From: Bacillus massilioanorexius
GTDB lineage: Bacteria; Bacillota; Bacilli; Bacillales; DSM-1321
Direction: 5' to 3'
Length of the DNA: 64,000 bases
Assembly (NCBI RefSeq): GCF_902374955.1
Contig: NZ_CABKRX010000083.1
Span: 1-64,000, forward strand
Shown here: positions 53,907 to 62,932 of the stretch, piece by piece
Position numbering within the stretch: the first letter of the stretch is position 1
Layout: every line of letters begins with the position of its first letter
Position numbers and translations under genes: made by a program
Notes under the pieces: generated by a model
Told to the model about the DNA's origin: nothing
What the model saw: only the letters and a program-made list of their open reading frames with translations
Databases searched by the model: none

Positions 53907-54782
53907 TTATTCTATATTTTGTATTTGTTCCTTGATTTTTTCAAGTAAACTTTTCATCTCAATAACTTCAGATGCTATATTGGCATCATTTGCCTTTGAG
54001 CCAATGGTATTTACTTCACGATTCATTTCCTGAACAAGAAAATCTAGTTTTCTTCCCATAGCTTCATCATTCTCGATCGTCGATAAAAACTGACTGATAT
54101 GACTATTTAGCCTCGTTAACTCCTCATTGATATCTGCTTTATCTGTAAAGATTGCAACCTCATTGAGTAATCGAATTTCATCAACCAGTCCAGACGTAAA
54201 TTCCGTCATTTTTTGTTGGAGTCGCTCCTTATATTGTTGAATAACAACTGGAGCATAATCTTTTACTTTTTCAACGGTATTTTGTAGCTTTTCAAGCTGA
54301 GTTTGAATATCTTTCTTCAAAAGAAGACCTTCCGCTTCTCTCATCTTTTTCAGCTGTTCTCCAGCTTCCTTAACCGCTTGAAGAACTTGTGTTTCTACCT
54401 CAGTAGCATCCATTGGCTTTTCTTTTATGAAAAACACATCTTCCATTTGAGCGACCGAATTATGTAAGCTATTAGGATGCAAATGATATTTATCAGTAAT
54501 AATATCCATATTATTTATATATTGATCTAGAAGAGACCAATCAACTTGAAGTTCTTTTTGGATTAGTCCATCGCCTTCAATTGAAATAAATACTTCTGCT
54601 CTTCCTCTTCTTATGTATGAAGCTAATTGTTTTTTTACCTTATCCTCTATAATAAGTAGTTGGCGAGGCATTCTAATATGATACTCACAAAATCGATGAT
54701 TCACAGTTTTCACTTCAACATGAATGAGCAAGTTCTCACTTTGACTCACACCACGTCCGTACCCCGTCATACTTATAACCAT
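53907..54782 (-). CDS. yloC: YicC/YloC family endoribonuclease
   Basis: Members of this family act as endoribonucleases. The 291-residue protein begins MVISMTGYGRG, has EVKTVNHRFCEYHIRMP, a long helical middle and a C-terminal DUF1732-type region (GRKLDFLVQEMNREVNTIGSKAND) with conserved acidic residues. I prefer the ATG at 54782, nine bases after GGAAG, over the TTG six bases further upstream. The length equals that of B. subtilis YloC. It is the first gene of the yloC-remA-gmk-rpoZ cluster. Confidence 0.92.
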   Translation of the reverse strand: MVISMTGYGRGVSQSENLLIHVEVKTVNHRFCEYHIRMPRQLLIIEDKVKKQLASYIRRGRAEVFISIEGDGLIQKELQVDWSLLDQYINNMDIITDKYHLHPNSLHNSVAQMEDVFFIKEKPMDATEVETQVLQAVKEAGEQLKKMREAEGLLLKKDIQTQLEKLQNTVEKVKDYAPVVIQQYKERLQQKMTEFTSGLVDEIRLLNEVAIFTDKADINEELTRLNSHISQFLSTIENDEAMGRKLDFLVQEMNREVNTIGSKANDANIASEVIEMKSLLEKIKEQIQNIE

Positions 54783-54887
54783 TATCAATCACTTCCAATT
54801 CTAGCACATATATGGAGTCTAAGTATTGCACTTAAACAGATGTATATGAACAGCGTTGTTGGTACACTTTTTCCATCTTAATACATA

Positions 54888-54921
54888 TAAAAAGGTAATA
54901 GAGGACACCCTATTACCTTTT
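54888..54921 (-). terminator. Terminator of the Ca2+ ATPase gene
   Basis: A perfect 12-bp stem (aaaaggtaatag and its complement) with the 8-base loop aggacacc is followed by TTTTTATATG on the minus strand, 16 bases past the ATPase stop. The loop itself matches part of the GACACCC arm seen in the hairpin family. Confidence 0.8.
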
Positions 54922-54936
54922 AGATTATATCATAAG

Positions 54937-57612
54937 TTACGTTGCTTTTCTTACTAAAAATGTCCCTGCCAATAAAAAAGTTGGTAGTGATGCTAATCCA
55001 ATAATCATTAGCCAATCTTTAAGTGGAATAGCAACTGTTTTAAAGATTACTTGTAAAGGAGGATAATAGACTACTACAAGAACCATTACCATTGAAAGAA
55101 TAACTGCCCAAACTAAATACATATTCCCGAACGGATTCCTTGCAAAAATATTTCTTTCACTTCGACAATCAAACACATGTATCAGTTGTGCTAAGCATAA
55201 GGTTACAAAAGCGATGGTTTGAGGATAATTTTCCTGATTCGGATTTAGATGCAAAGCTGACATAAATGCTATTAACGTAACTAGCCCTATTAAGAATCCT
55301 CTTGAGATTATTTTCCACCATAAACCTCTTGCAAACACTCCTTCTTTTGGATGACGAGGATTTCGTTTCATAACATTGCCTTCTGGTTGATCCAAACCTA
55401 ATGCCATAGCTGGTAAACCGTCTGTAACAAGATTCACCCATAGAATTTGTATTGGAAACATTGGTAAAGGTAATGCAAGTAACATGGCAAATAACATAAC
55501 AAGAATTTCCCCTACATTAGAAGCTAATAAGTATCTTATAAATTTCCGAATATTCTCATAAATATTTCTTCCTTCTTTAATAGCAGCTTTTATCGTAGCA
55601 AAATTATCATCTAACAAAACTAAGGAAGAAGCTTCCTTCGATACATCTGTTCCTGTAATCCCCATTGCAATCCCTATGTCTGCAGATTTTATTGCTGGAG
55701 CATCATTGACACCGTCTCCAGTCATAGCTACTACATGTCCCTTATTTTGTAATGCTTTTACAATTTTCAATTTATGTTTCGGAGATACTCGCGCAAATAC
55801 AGCAACATCGTCCACAACGTTTTCCAATTCCTCAATACTCATTTCGTTTAATTCTTTACCTTCAACGACCAACTGATGCTCATTTAACACACCTAAATTT
55901 TTCGCTATAGCTGAAGCGGTCGTTACATGATCACCTGTAATCATGATGGTCTTAATTCCTGCTTTCCGACATTCTTCAACGGCTTCTTTGACTTCTGGTC
56001 TAGGTGGGTCAATCATTCCTTGTAAACCGATTAACGTTAATTCCTGCTCAATATCATTTTCATTTATGTATGCACTTTGAGATGTGAGCGGTTTATAACC
56101 AACCGCTATCGTTCTTAACGCATGGGAAGCCATATCATCAATGGAAATCTGAACTTCCTGCGCGATTGATTGATCCATTCGTTGAACTCTTTCATCCCAC
56201 AAAATAGATTTACATTTTCCCAAAAGGACATCTGGTGCTCCTTTTGTAATGGCAAATTTTTTCCCATGCTCATCTTGTATGATGACACTCATCATTTTTC
56301 TTGTTGAATCAAAAGGAAATTCTTTAATTATTTTAAACTGTTTCATTAATTGGTGTTTAGTAATCCCAGCCTTTATGGCAGCAATATGAATCGCACCTTC
56401 TGTCGCACTTCCATCAATAACTAATTTTCCATCCTTTGATCTGACATCAGAAGAATTACATAACAAACCAAAAGTAAGTAGTTGTTGTAACGACTTAGGT
56501 AAGCTGTTTAATTCTCTATCATTTTCATAAAACGCACCTTCTGCTTCATTTCCCTTACCGCTTAGTAAGTACGTTTTACCACTATTCCAAATCGTTGTGA
56601 CGGTCATCTTATTTTGAGTCATTGTGCCCGTTTTATCTGAACAAATAACAGATGCACAACCTAATGTTTCAACTGCAGGAAGCTTTCTAACTATTGCTTT
56701 TTGTTTTATCATTCTTTGGACGCCTAATGATAAAGCCACTGTAACGATAGCTGGTAATCCCTCTGGTATGGCAGCCACAGCTAACGAGACCCCTGCTAAA
56801 ACCATTGTATAGAAATCATTACCTTGATATACTCCTAACCCTACCACTAATATCGTTAAAAAAATGGCTGCTACAATCAAAATTTTTCCTAGCTGTTCTA
56901 ATTTATGCTGTAAAGGAGTAATCATCTTTTCCGCCGATTGAAGCATATCTGCGATGTGTCCCATAGCCGTCTGCATACCTATAGCCGTTACTATTCCAAC
57001 ACCTTTACCTCGCGTTACCATCGTTCCCATAAATGCCATATTTTCTTCATCACCAATGCTATGAATTGTATGGAAAACAGGGGAAGATGTTTTCGTAACA
57101 GCCTCTGATTCACCTGTTAAAGCGGACTCTTCGATTTCTAAAGAAAAATCTTCAATAATTCGTAAATCAGCACCTATTCGATCTCCGGTTGAAAACTTCA
57201 ATATATCCCCAACAACCACTTCTTTTGCAACAATTTTAAGCCATTTCCCCTCCCGTAAAACAACTACTTGGGGAGCTGACATTTCCTTTAGCGCCTCTAA
57301 TGATTTTTCGGCTTTTCTTTCCTGAAAGAATCCTAAAAATGCATTAATTACAACAATCGCAATAATAGCTATGGCATCCACATATTCTCCTAACAAACCG
57401 GATATTAACGTTGCTGCAAGTAACACCAATACCATAAAATCTTTAAATTGACTAAAAAACACGAGTAATGCAGATTGTTTTTCTCCTTCTTGTAATTCAT
57501 TGAACCCATCTTTCTTTAATCGATGCCCCACTTCTTCCTCACTTAGACCACTTTTACAATTGGTGTTCAGAGTTCTTTCTAACTCTTTCACATTCATTTC
57601 TCTAAGCATCAT
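54937..57612 (-). CDS. yloB: P-type Ca2+-transporting ATPase (YloB)
   Basis: This SERCA-like P-type ATPase pumps cations, probably Ca2+, across the membrane and accumulates during sporulation in B. subtilis. The 891-residue protein has TGES (166-169), membrane-helix motif AIPEGLP (281-287), phosphorylation site D326 in CSDKTGTMTQNK, nucleotide-site KGAPD and the hinge MTGDGVNDAPA. About ten membrane helices are visible. The tandem ATG start has only a weak ribosome site (AGAGAAA). Its neighbours are rqcH (divergent) and yloC. Confidence 0.96.
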   Translation of the reverse strand: MMLREMNVKELERTLNTNCKSGLSEEEVGHRLKKDGFNELQEGEKQSALLVFFSQFKDFMVLVLLAATLISGLLGEYVDAIAIIAIVVINAFLGFFQERKAEKSLEALKEMSAPQVVVLREGKWLKIVAKEVVVGDILKFSTGDRIGADLRIIEDFSLEIEESALTGESEAVTKTSSPVFHTIHSIGDEENMAFMGTMVTRGKGVGIVTAIGMQTAMGHIADMLQSAEKMITPLQHKLEQLGKILIVAAIFLTILVVGLGVYQGNDFYTMVLAGVSLAVAAIPEGLPAIVTVALSLGVQRMIKQKAIVRKLPAVETLGCASVICSDKTGTMTQNKMTVTTIWNSGKTYLLSGKGNEAEGAFYENDRELNSLPKSLQQLLTFGLLCNSSDVRSKDGKLVIDGSATEGAIHIAAIKAGITKHQLMKQFKIIKEFPFDSTRKMMSVIIQDEHGKKFAITKGAPDVLLGKCKSILWDERVQRMDQSIAQEVQISIDDMASHALRTIAVGYKPLTSQSAYINENDIEQELTLIGLQGMIDPPRPEVKEAVEECRKAGIKTIMITGDHVTTASAIAKNLGVLNEHQLVVEGKELNEMSIEELENVVDDVAVFARVSPKHKLKIVKALQNKGHVVAMTGDGVNDAPAIKSADIGIAMGITGTDVSKEASSLVLLDDNFATIKAAIKEGRNIYENIRKFIRYLLASNVGEILVMLFAMLLALPLPMFPIQILWVNLVTDGLPAMALGLDQPEGNVMKRNPRHPKEGVFARGLWWKIISRGFLIGLVTLIAFMSALHLNPNQENYPQTIAFVTLCLAQLIHVFDCRSERNIFARNPFGNMYLVWAVILSMVMVLVVVYYPPLQVIFKTVAIPLKDWLMIIGLASLPTFLLAGTFLVRKAT

Positions 57613-58125
57613 GAATTTCTCTCACTTCCATTTCGTTACTATAAAGAGTTGTCCTCCTTTTAATCATGCTTATTCAGACTCGTCCAAAAAAATGCTATAC
57701 TTATTTAGAAAAGCGGAAGCAACTAGTTTAGCCCTGACCAGCATAAGGAAAATTGGTTAGGAAGTCGCTTTTTAACCTTTTGGGCGGATTAACCTCTAAA
57801 GAGACCTTGGAAACAGAACCGGACTATGTTATCTCTATAATTCAAGCGATTGTAATACTTATTTAATGGTTGTTTTCTAAAAGATTGTTGCATTCCAATA
57901 CGCTTGGTGAAGATAACCAGTGGATAAAAAGGTCGGTTGATTGGAGTATAAGATGCGAAACCCCTACGGAAGCATCCAGAAGCAGAATTTAAGCACTACT
58001 CACTCCTTAGTAGGCAACCAAGTATACGAAAACAACCTGTTTAATCAACGAATCTTTATGCTAAGATGAGGTCCATCTTAACTAGAAGAATGTTTCACTT
58101 TATAAAAAGAAAAGGAAGTTTTTTT
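57613..58125. other. Divergent gap between yloB and rqcH with degraded repeats
   Basis: This 510-base gap carries promoters for both divergent genes, but I cannot pick them out. Two parts resemble repeats I recall from Bacillus intergenic DNA. One is gaaaagcggaagcaactag with following ccctgaccagcataagg (about 57709-57775). The other is ttgattggagtataagatgc with acccctacggaagc (about 57935-57985). No coding sequence is visible. Confidence 0.5.
57709..57985 (+). repeat. Degraded Bacillus-type intergenic repeats
   Basis: Segments at 57709-57775 and 57935-57985 have the look of GC-richer repeats common between Bacillus genes, but with many substitutions. I see no second copy in this window, so the call rests on recognition rather than on an internal alignment. 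Confidence 0.35.
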
Positions 58126-59832
58126 ATGGCATTCGATGGTCTATTTACAAAAGCAATGTGTGAAGAATTGACACATACAATAAATGGGGGAAGAATTAAT
58201 AAAATTCATCAACCTTATCCAAATGAAATTATTATGATTATTCGAGCGAATGGTAAAAATCATAAATTATTACTATCTGCTCATCCCAGCTATAGTAGAG
58301 CTCAGCTAACAGAGGAAGCTTATGAAAATCCTCAAGATCCTCCGATGTTCTGCATGTTATTGCGCAAGCATCTAGAAGGTGCAATCATTGAAAATATATA
58401 TCAAAAAGATTTGGATCGAATTATCATCTTCGATATCAAAGGTAGAAATGAAATAGGGGATATTAGCTACAAAAAATTAATTGTTGAAATTATGGGGCGC
58501 CATAGTAACATCATTTTAGTTAACAACGAAAACAACACTATTTTAGATAGTATCAAACATGTATCCTATGCAGTCAATTCCTATCGTGCTATTTTGCCTG
58601 GACAATTGTATAAGTTTCCTCCAGAACAAAACAAACTAAATCCAATAACGGCATCCGAAACAGATATACTAAAATCACTGGATATGAATGCTGGCAAATT
58701 AGACAAGCAGCTTGTCGCCCATTTTTCTGGCTTATCGCCTTTCATAGCAAAAGAAATACTTTTTAACAGTGGATTACCTACTTCAGATAACATCATAAAA
58801 TCATTTTTACATGTTATGGAACATTTTCAACAGCAACAATATAAGCCATCTATTTTCTATACAAATAAAGAACATTTTTACTGTATACCTATTGCACATC
58901 TTGAGGGAACGTGTAAAACGTATACAACTTTAAGTGAAATGCTAGATCGATTCTACTTTGGTAAGGCAGCTCGTGATCGGATAAAACAACAAGCTCAGGA
59001 TTTAGAACGCTTTATCAATAACGAAAAGGAAAAAAATGAAAAGAAAATAACAAAGCTACAAGTCACATTACAAGAAAGTGAAAAAGCAGAAGAATTTCAG
59101 CTGAAAGGTGAACTTCTTACAGCAAACATGTTTCAAATTACTCAAGGAATGACGGAAATTGACGTTATCAATTACTATGAAGAAGAAGGTAATACAATAA
59201 AAATTTCATTAGATCCACAAAAATCACCTTCTCAAAATGCGCAAGCCTACTTTAAGAAATATCAAAAAGCTAAACATGCGATTAAAATTGTCTCTGTGCA
59301 AATTGAACTAGCTAAAGAAGAAGTCATGTATTTCGATTCACTTTTACAACAGTTAGATTCAGCTCAACCAAGAGATATTGAAGAAATAAGAGAAGAACTT
59401 CAAGATGGCGGATATATTAAAGTTCGAAATAAAAAAGGGATGAAAAAGAAAAAAGATGCAAAACCAATTTTAGATGAGTATATTTCCTCGGATGGAGACC
59501 TCATACTTGTTGGCAAAAATAATATCCAAAATGAATTTTTAACAAATAAGCTTAGTAAAAGAGATGAGCTATGGTTCCATACGAAGGATATACCTGGATC
59601 CCATGTCGTTATACGTAATAGTTCTCCATCTGATACAAGCATACAAGAGGCTGCTACTATTGCTGCTTACTATAGTAAAGCAAAGGAATCTAGCCAAGTT
59701 CCTGTTGATTATACTCAGATTAGAAATGTTAAAAAGCCAAAAGGTTCTAAACCTGGTTACGTAATTTATGACAATCAAACAACGATTTATGTAACCCCAA
59801 ATGCAGATATCGTTTTAAGTTTAAAAAAATAA
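58126..59832 (+). CDS. rqcH: Rqc2 homologue RqcH (fibronectin-binding-like NFACT protein)
   Basis: RqcH binds stalled 50S subunits carrying peptidyl-tRNA and recruits tRNA-Ala to add C-terminal alanine tails. The protein from ATG 58126 (568 aa) has the NFACT-N domain with D97-R98 and E121-I122-M123 at exactly the numbering reported for B. subtilis RqcH. A helix-hairpin-helix region, a coiled-coil (about 290-345) and the C-terminal NFACT-R domain (LWFHTKDIPGSHVVIR) follow. The ATG follows AAAAGGAAG; an upstream frame of 20 residues is discarded. It is older-named YloA/FbpA. Confidence 0.97.
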   Translation: MAFDGLFTKAMCEELTHTINGGRINKIHQPYPNEIIMIIRANGKNHKLLLSAHPSYSRAQLTEEAYENPQDPPMFCMLLRKHLEGAIIENIYQKDLDRIIIFDIKGRNEIGDISYKKLIVEIMGRHSNIILVNNENNTILDSIKHVSYAVNSYRAILPGQLYKFPPEQNKLNPITASETDILKSLDMNAGKLDKQLVAHFSGLSPFIAKEILFNSGLPTSDNIIKSFLHVMEHFQQQQYKPSIFYTNKEHFYCIPIAHLEGTCKTYTTLSEMLDRFYFGKAARDRIKQQAQDLERFINNEKEKNEKKITKLQVTLQESEKAEEFQLKGELLTANMFQITQGMTEIDVINYYEEEGNTIKISLDPQKSPSQNAQAYFKKYQKAKHAIKIVSVQIELAKEEVMYFDSLLQQLDSAQPRDIEEIREELQDGGYIKVRNKKGMKKKKDAKPILDEYISSDGDLILVGKNNIQNEFLTNKLSKRDELWFHTKDIPGSHVVIRNSSPSDTSIQEAATIAAYYSKAKESSQVPVDYTQIRNVKKPKGSKPGYVIYDNQTTIYVTPNADIVLSLKK

Positions 59833-59876
59833 AGCAAACCATTGTTCCACAAAGGAAATTTATTTAAGTAGAAGAT

Positions 59877-59919
59877 AAAATAAAACTCCCTAAGATTGCA
59901 TTCTAGGGAGTTTTATTTT
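59877..59919 (+). terminator. rqcH terminator
   Basis: A perfect 16-bp stem (aaaataaaactcccta and its complement) with an 11-base loop is flanked by A- and T-runs, about 45 bases past the rqcH stop. Confidence 0.9.
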
Positions 59920-60040
59920 GTTTACTGCGAGCCAATCCAATCTCTGTCATAAATCTACCAAAAAGTTCACAATATACTATCTTCTTATTATTCATAAAAA
60001 AATCTATAATTAAACTATCAAGTATTCCAGGAGTGATTAC

Positions 60041-60610
60041 ATGGAGATGGAAAACATTTTTGCGCAAATGCCTCAATTAGAAACCGAACGACTTATCTTA
60101 CGAAAAATTACTATGAAAGATGCCGAAGATATGTATGAATATACTTCTCAGGAGGAAGTTAGTAAATATGTTACTTGGGAGGCTCACCAAACATTAGCAG
60201 ATACGAAAGGATTCATACATTTCGCTCAACAAAAATATTACTTAAAGAAAGTCGCTCCATGGGGAATCCAATTAAAGCAAAGCAATAAACTAATAGGTAC
60301 AATCGATTTTGTTTCCTGGGATCCTAAACATAAAATAGCAGAAATAGGCTATGCCATATCTAAATATTATTGGAGAAAAGGTATTACATCTGAAGCAGCT
60401 GAAGCTGTTATAAAGTTTGGTTTCAACAACATGGATTTAGTTAGAATTCAAGCTCGTTGTTTTGTAGAAAATATCGGGTCTCAACGGGTGCTCGAAAAAA
60501 ATGGTTTTACATATGAGGGAACTATGAGAAAGGCCATATTTGTTAAAGGGCGACACCAAGATATAAAACTATATTCTATTCTTAAAGAAGAATTAACTAC
60601 TAATGAATAG
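60041..60610 (+). CDS. GNAT family N-acetyltransferase (RimJ/RimL-like)
   Basis: This 189-residue acetyltransferase is of the RimJ/RimL/YjcK type. It shows the family start LETERLILRKITMKDAEDMYEYTS, the IGTIDFVSWDPKHKIAEIGYAI strands and the acetyl-CoA region YWRKGITSEAAEAVIKFGF, with ENIGSQRVLEKNGFTYEG near the end. The ATG follows CCAGGAGTGA. A TATAAT at 60005-60010 could be its -10. It stands alone between rqcH and pyrE, where B. subtilis has sulfate-assimilation genes. Substrate is unknown; ribosomal-protein, antibiotic or small-molecule targets are all possible. Confidence 0.9.
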   Translation: MEMENIFAQMPQLETERLILRKITMKDAEDMYEYTSQEEVSKYVTWEAHQTLADTKGFIHFAQQKYYLKKVAPWGIQLKQSNKLIGTIDFVSWDPKHKIAEIGYAISKYYWRKGITSEAAEAVIKFGFNNMDLVRIQARCFVENIGSQRVLEKNGFTYEGTMRKAIFVKGRHQDIKLYSILKEELTTNE

Positions 60611-60619
60611 TAAAAAATA

Positions 60620-60662
60620 AAGGCCATAAAAAGGGAATTTTCATCACCTTTTTATGGCCTTT
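60620..60662. terminator. Bidirectional terminator between GNAT gene and pyrE
   Basis: A perfect 15-bp stem (aaggccataaaaagg and its complement) with a 12-base loop is flanked by A- and T-runs. It separates two convergent genes and can end both. Confidence 0.9.
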
Positions 60663-60675
60663 TATATGGGCAATT

Positions 60676-61308
60676 TTACGCTTCCATCCAAGCCGTTTCT
60701 GTTGGAGTTTCACGCCACTTTGTTAATTTTTGCACATCTTCCTCAGCAATATATCCTTTTTCTTGTGCGACTTCTACTAATGTTGAATAATTACTTAAAG
60801 AATGATTGACAATACCCTCAGCTTCTAACTGTTCTTTACCTTTTGCAAGTTCATACGTAAAAATTGAAACAACACCTAACACTTCACAGCCTGCTTCTCT
60901 TAGTGCCTGTACAGCTGTTATAACACTTCCGCCTGTTGAAATTAAATCTTCTACAACAACTACTTTTTGACCAGGTGCTGCAATTCCTTCAATTTGATTT
61001 CCTTTTCCATGCCCTTTAGCTTTTGAACGAATATAACACATTGGTAAATTCATTTGATCGCTCACCCAAGCAGCATGTGGAATTCCAGCTGTTGCAGTTC
61101 CAGCAATTAGTTCAGCTTCAGGATAAAATTTCTGAATTAATTGAACCAAACCTTTTGCAATATTTTTACGAACTGTCGGATATGATAATGTTAATCGATT
61201 ATCGCAATAAATAGGTGATTTCATTCCAGACGACCAAGTAAAAGGATCATTTGGTTGTAAAAATACAGCTTTTATATCTAATAATTGTTCTGCAATTGTA
61301 ACTTTCAT
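60676..61308 (-). CDS. pyrE: Orotate phosphoribosyltransferase
   Basis: PyrE joins orotate to PRPP to make OMP. The 210-residue protein has GTATAGIPHAAWVSD, YIRSKAKGHGKGN and the PRPP motif VVVEDLISTGGS. The start shares one base with the pyrF stop (TAATG). It is the last gene of the pyr operon, ended by the bidirectional hairpin. Confidence 0.98.
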   Translation of the reverse strand: MKVTIAEQLLDIKAVFLQPNDPFTWSSGMKSPIYCDNRLTLSYPTVRKNIAKGLVQLIQKFYPEAELIAGTATAGIPHAAWVSDQMNLPMCYIRSKAKGHGKGNQIEGIAAPGQKVVVVEDLISTGGSVITAVQALREAGCEVLGVVSIFTYELAKGKEQLEAEGIVNHSLSNYSTLVEVAQEKGYIAEEDVQKLTKWRETPTETAWMEA

Positions 61309-62021
61309 TAATTAGTACCCTCCCAAGCATGTTTAACTAATCGATAGGCTTCAACTGGTGATGCTGCCTTTGTAATCGTTCTACCTACAACAATAGCATT
61401 TGTACCTAATAATCTTGCTTTTTCTGGTGTTGCAATACGTTTTTGATCATGAGCATCATCATCTGCCATACGTATACCTGGCGTAACAGTTAAAAAGTCA
61501 TTACCTAACAGTTCATGAATTCTTTCAACCTCATGAGTTGAACATACAACGCCGTCTAATCCAGCTTCTTTGGCTAGTGTAGCATATGATAAAACGGACT
61601 CTTCTAAGCTAATTTCTATACGCTGGTCTTGCTTCATTTCCTCTTCAGTAGTAGATGTAAGTTGAGTCACAGCAATGATTAATGGACGTTGCTTACCTTG
61701 AGCTGTACCCTCGAGTAAACCTTCTAATGCTGCACTCATCATTCTCTTACCACCAGCAGCATGGACATTTACTAAGTCTACATCTAGTGTAGCCAGAACT
61801 TTCATCGCCTGCTTAACTGTATTCGGAATATCATGAAGCTTTAAATCTAAAAATATTTTATGTCCTCGATTTTTAATTTCTTCAATAATACTAGGCCCAG
61901 CACTATAGTATAATTCCATGCCAACCTTTACAAATAAACTCTCATTCTCAAATTGATCTAAAAAACTTGTCACTTCTTTTAAACTATTAAAATCTAATGC
62001 TACTATAAGTGATTTATTCAC
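61308..62021 (-). CDS. pyrF: Orotidine 5'-phosphate decarboxylase
   Basis: PyrF converts OMP to UMP. The 237-residue TIM barrel shows LIVALDFNSL, catalytic FLDLKLHDIPNTV, VNVHAAGGKRMM, TQLTSTTEEEM and VVGRTITKA. Translation starts at GTG (62021) whose G is the last base of the pyrD TAG stop, after a GGAAGGAG site inside pyrD. The eight codons upstream are pyrD sequence in another frame. Confidence 0.96.
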   Translation of the reverse strand: MNKSLIVALDFNSLKEVTSFLDQFENESLFVKVGMELYYSAGPSIIEEIKNRGHKIFLDLKLHDIPNTVKQAMKVLATLDVDLVNVHAAGGKRMMSAALEGLLEGTAQGKQRPLIIAVTQLTSTTEEEMKQDQRIEISLEESVLSYATLAKEAGLDGVVCSTHEVERIHELLGNDFLTVTPGIRMADDDAHDQKRIATPEKARLLGTNAIVVGRTITKAASPVEAYRLVKHAWEGTN

Positions 62022-62932
62022 TATTTCCAGCTCCTTCCGATGCATTCTGTGATATGCCCATATCCTAATTCTTCAAGTAAAGCTGGAAGTTTTTCAATAA
62101 TAGTTGGGCAAACAAAAGGATCCACAAAGTTTGCAGTTCCAACTGCTACTGCACTTGCTCCTGCATAAAAAAATTCAATCACATCTTCAGCATTCGTTAT
62201 ACCACCCATACCGATGATTGGAATATTGACTTGTTGACTAACTTCATGAATCATACGGATGGCAACGGGTTTAATAGCAGGTCCGGATAAGCCACCTGTT
62301 TTATTAGCTATTACTGGTTTTGCCGTTTTCAAATCTAATTTCATACCTAACAATGTATTAATCATTGTTAAACCATCTGCTCCACCGTCTTCAACAGCTT
62401 TTGCCATTTCAACAATATTTGTTACGTTTGGAGATAGCTTTACATAAACAGGTACTTGAGAAGCTTCTTTTACTTTTCTCGTTAAACGTTTGGCCGTTTC
62501 TGGATCCGTACCAAAGGCGATACCGCCTTCTTTAACGTTGGGACAAGAAATATTTAATTCGAGTGCTGAAACGTTTGTTGCAGTAGATATTTCTTTAGCA
62601 ACTTCAACATAATCTTCCTCAGTAGAACCTGCGACATTTGCAATAATAGGAAGATCAAATTGCTCTAACCATTTTAATTCATTATTCATTACATGCTCTA
62701 ATCCAGGATTTTGTAGACCTATAGCATTTAACATACCTGCATGTGTCTCAGCAACGCGTGGTGTTGGATTTCCAAATCTACTTTCTACTGTTGTAGCTTT
62801 GATCATAATGGATCCTAATACATTTAAATCATATAACTCACTAAACTCTTTACCAAAACCAAAGCATCCAGACGCAGGCATGATAGGATTTTTAAGTGAT
62901 AAACCTGGTAGTTCTATCTGTAATTTACTCAT
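62021..62932 (-). CDS. pyrD: Dihydroorotate dehydrogenase B (NAD+), catalytic subunit
   Basis: PyrD oxidises dihydroorotate to orotate with FMN. The 303-residue protein is class 1B because the catalytic residue is C130 in LELNISCPNVKEGG. Other landmarks are PIMPASGCFGFG, INTLLGMKLDL and GMGGITNAEDVIEF. It requires PyrK for electron transfer to NAD+, and pyrK is directly upstream with a four-base overlap. Confidence 0.98.
   Translation of the reverse strand: MSKLQIELPGLSLKNPIMPASGCFGFGKEFSELYDLNVLGSIMIKATTVESRFGNPTPRVAETHAGMLNAIGLQNPGLEHVMNNELKWLEQFDLPIIANVAGSTEEDYVEVAKEISTATNVSALELNISCPNVKEGGIAFGTDPETAKRLTRKVKEASQVPVYVKLSPNVTNIVEMAKAVEDGGADGLTMINTLLGMKLDLKTAKPVIANKTGGLSGPAIKPVAIRMIHEVSQQVNIPIIGMGGITNAEDVIEFFYAGASAVAVGTANFVDPFVCPTIIEKLPALLEELGYGHITECIGRSWK

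Noticed and set aside
57590..57640. Nine-codon upstream reading frame before yloB
   Set aside because: It begins too far from the AAAAGGAGG site to be translated from it, and nothing indicates a leader peptide function.
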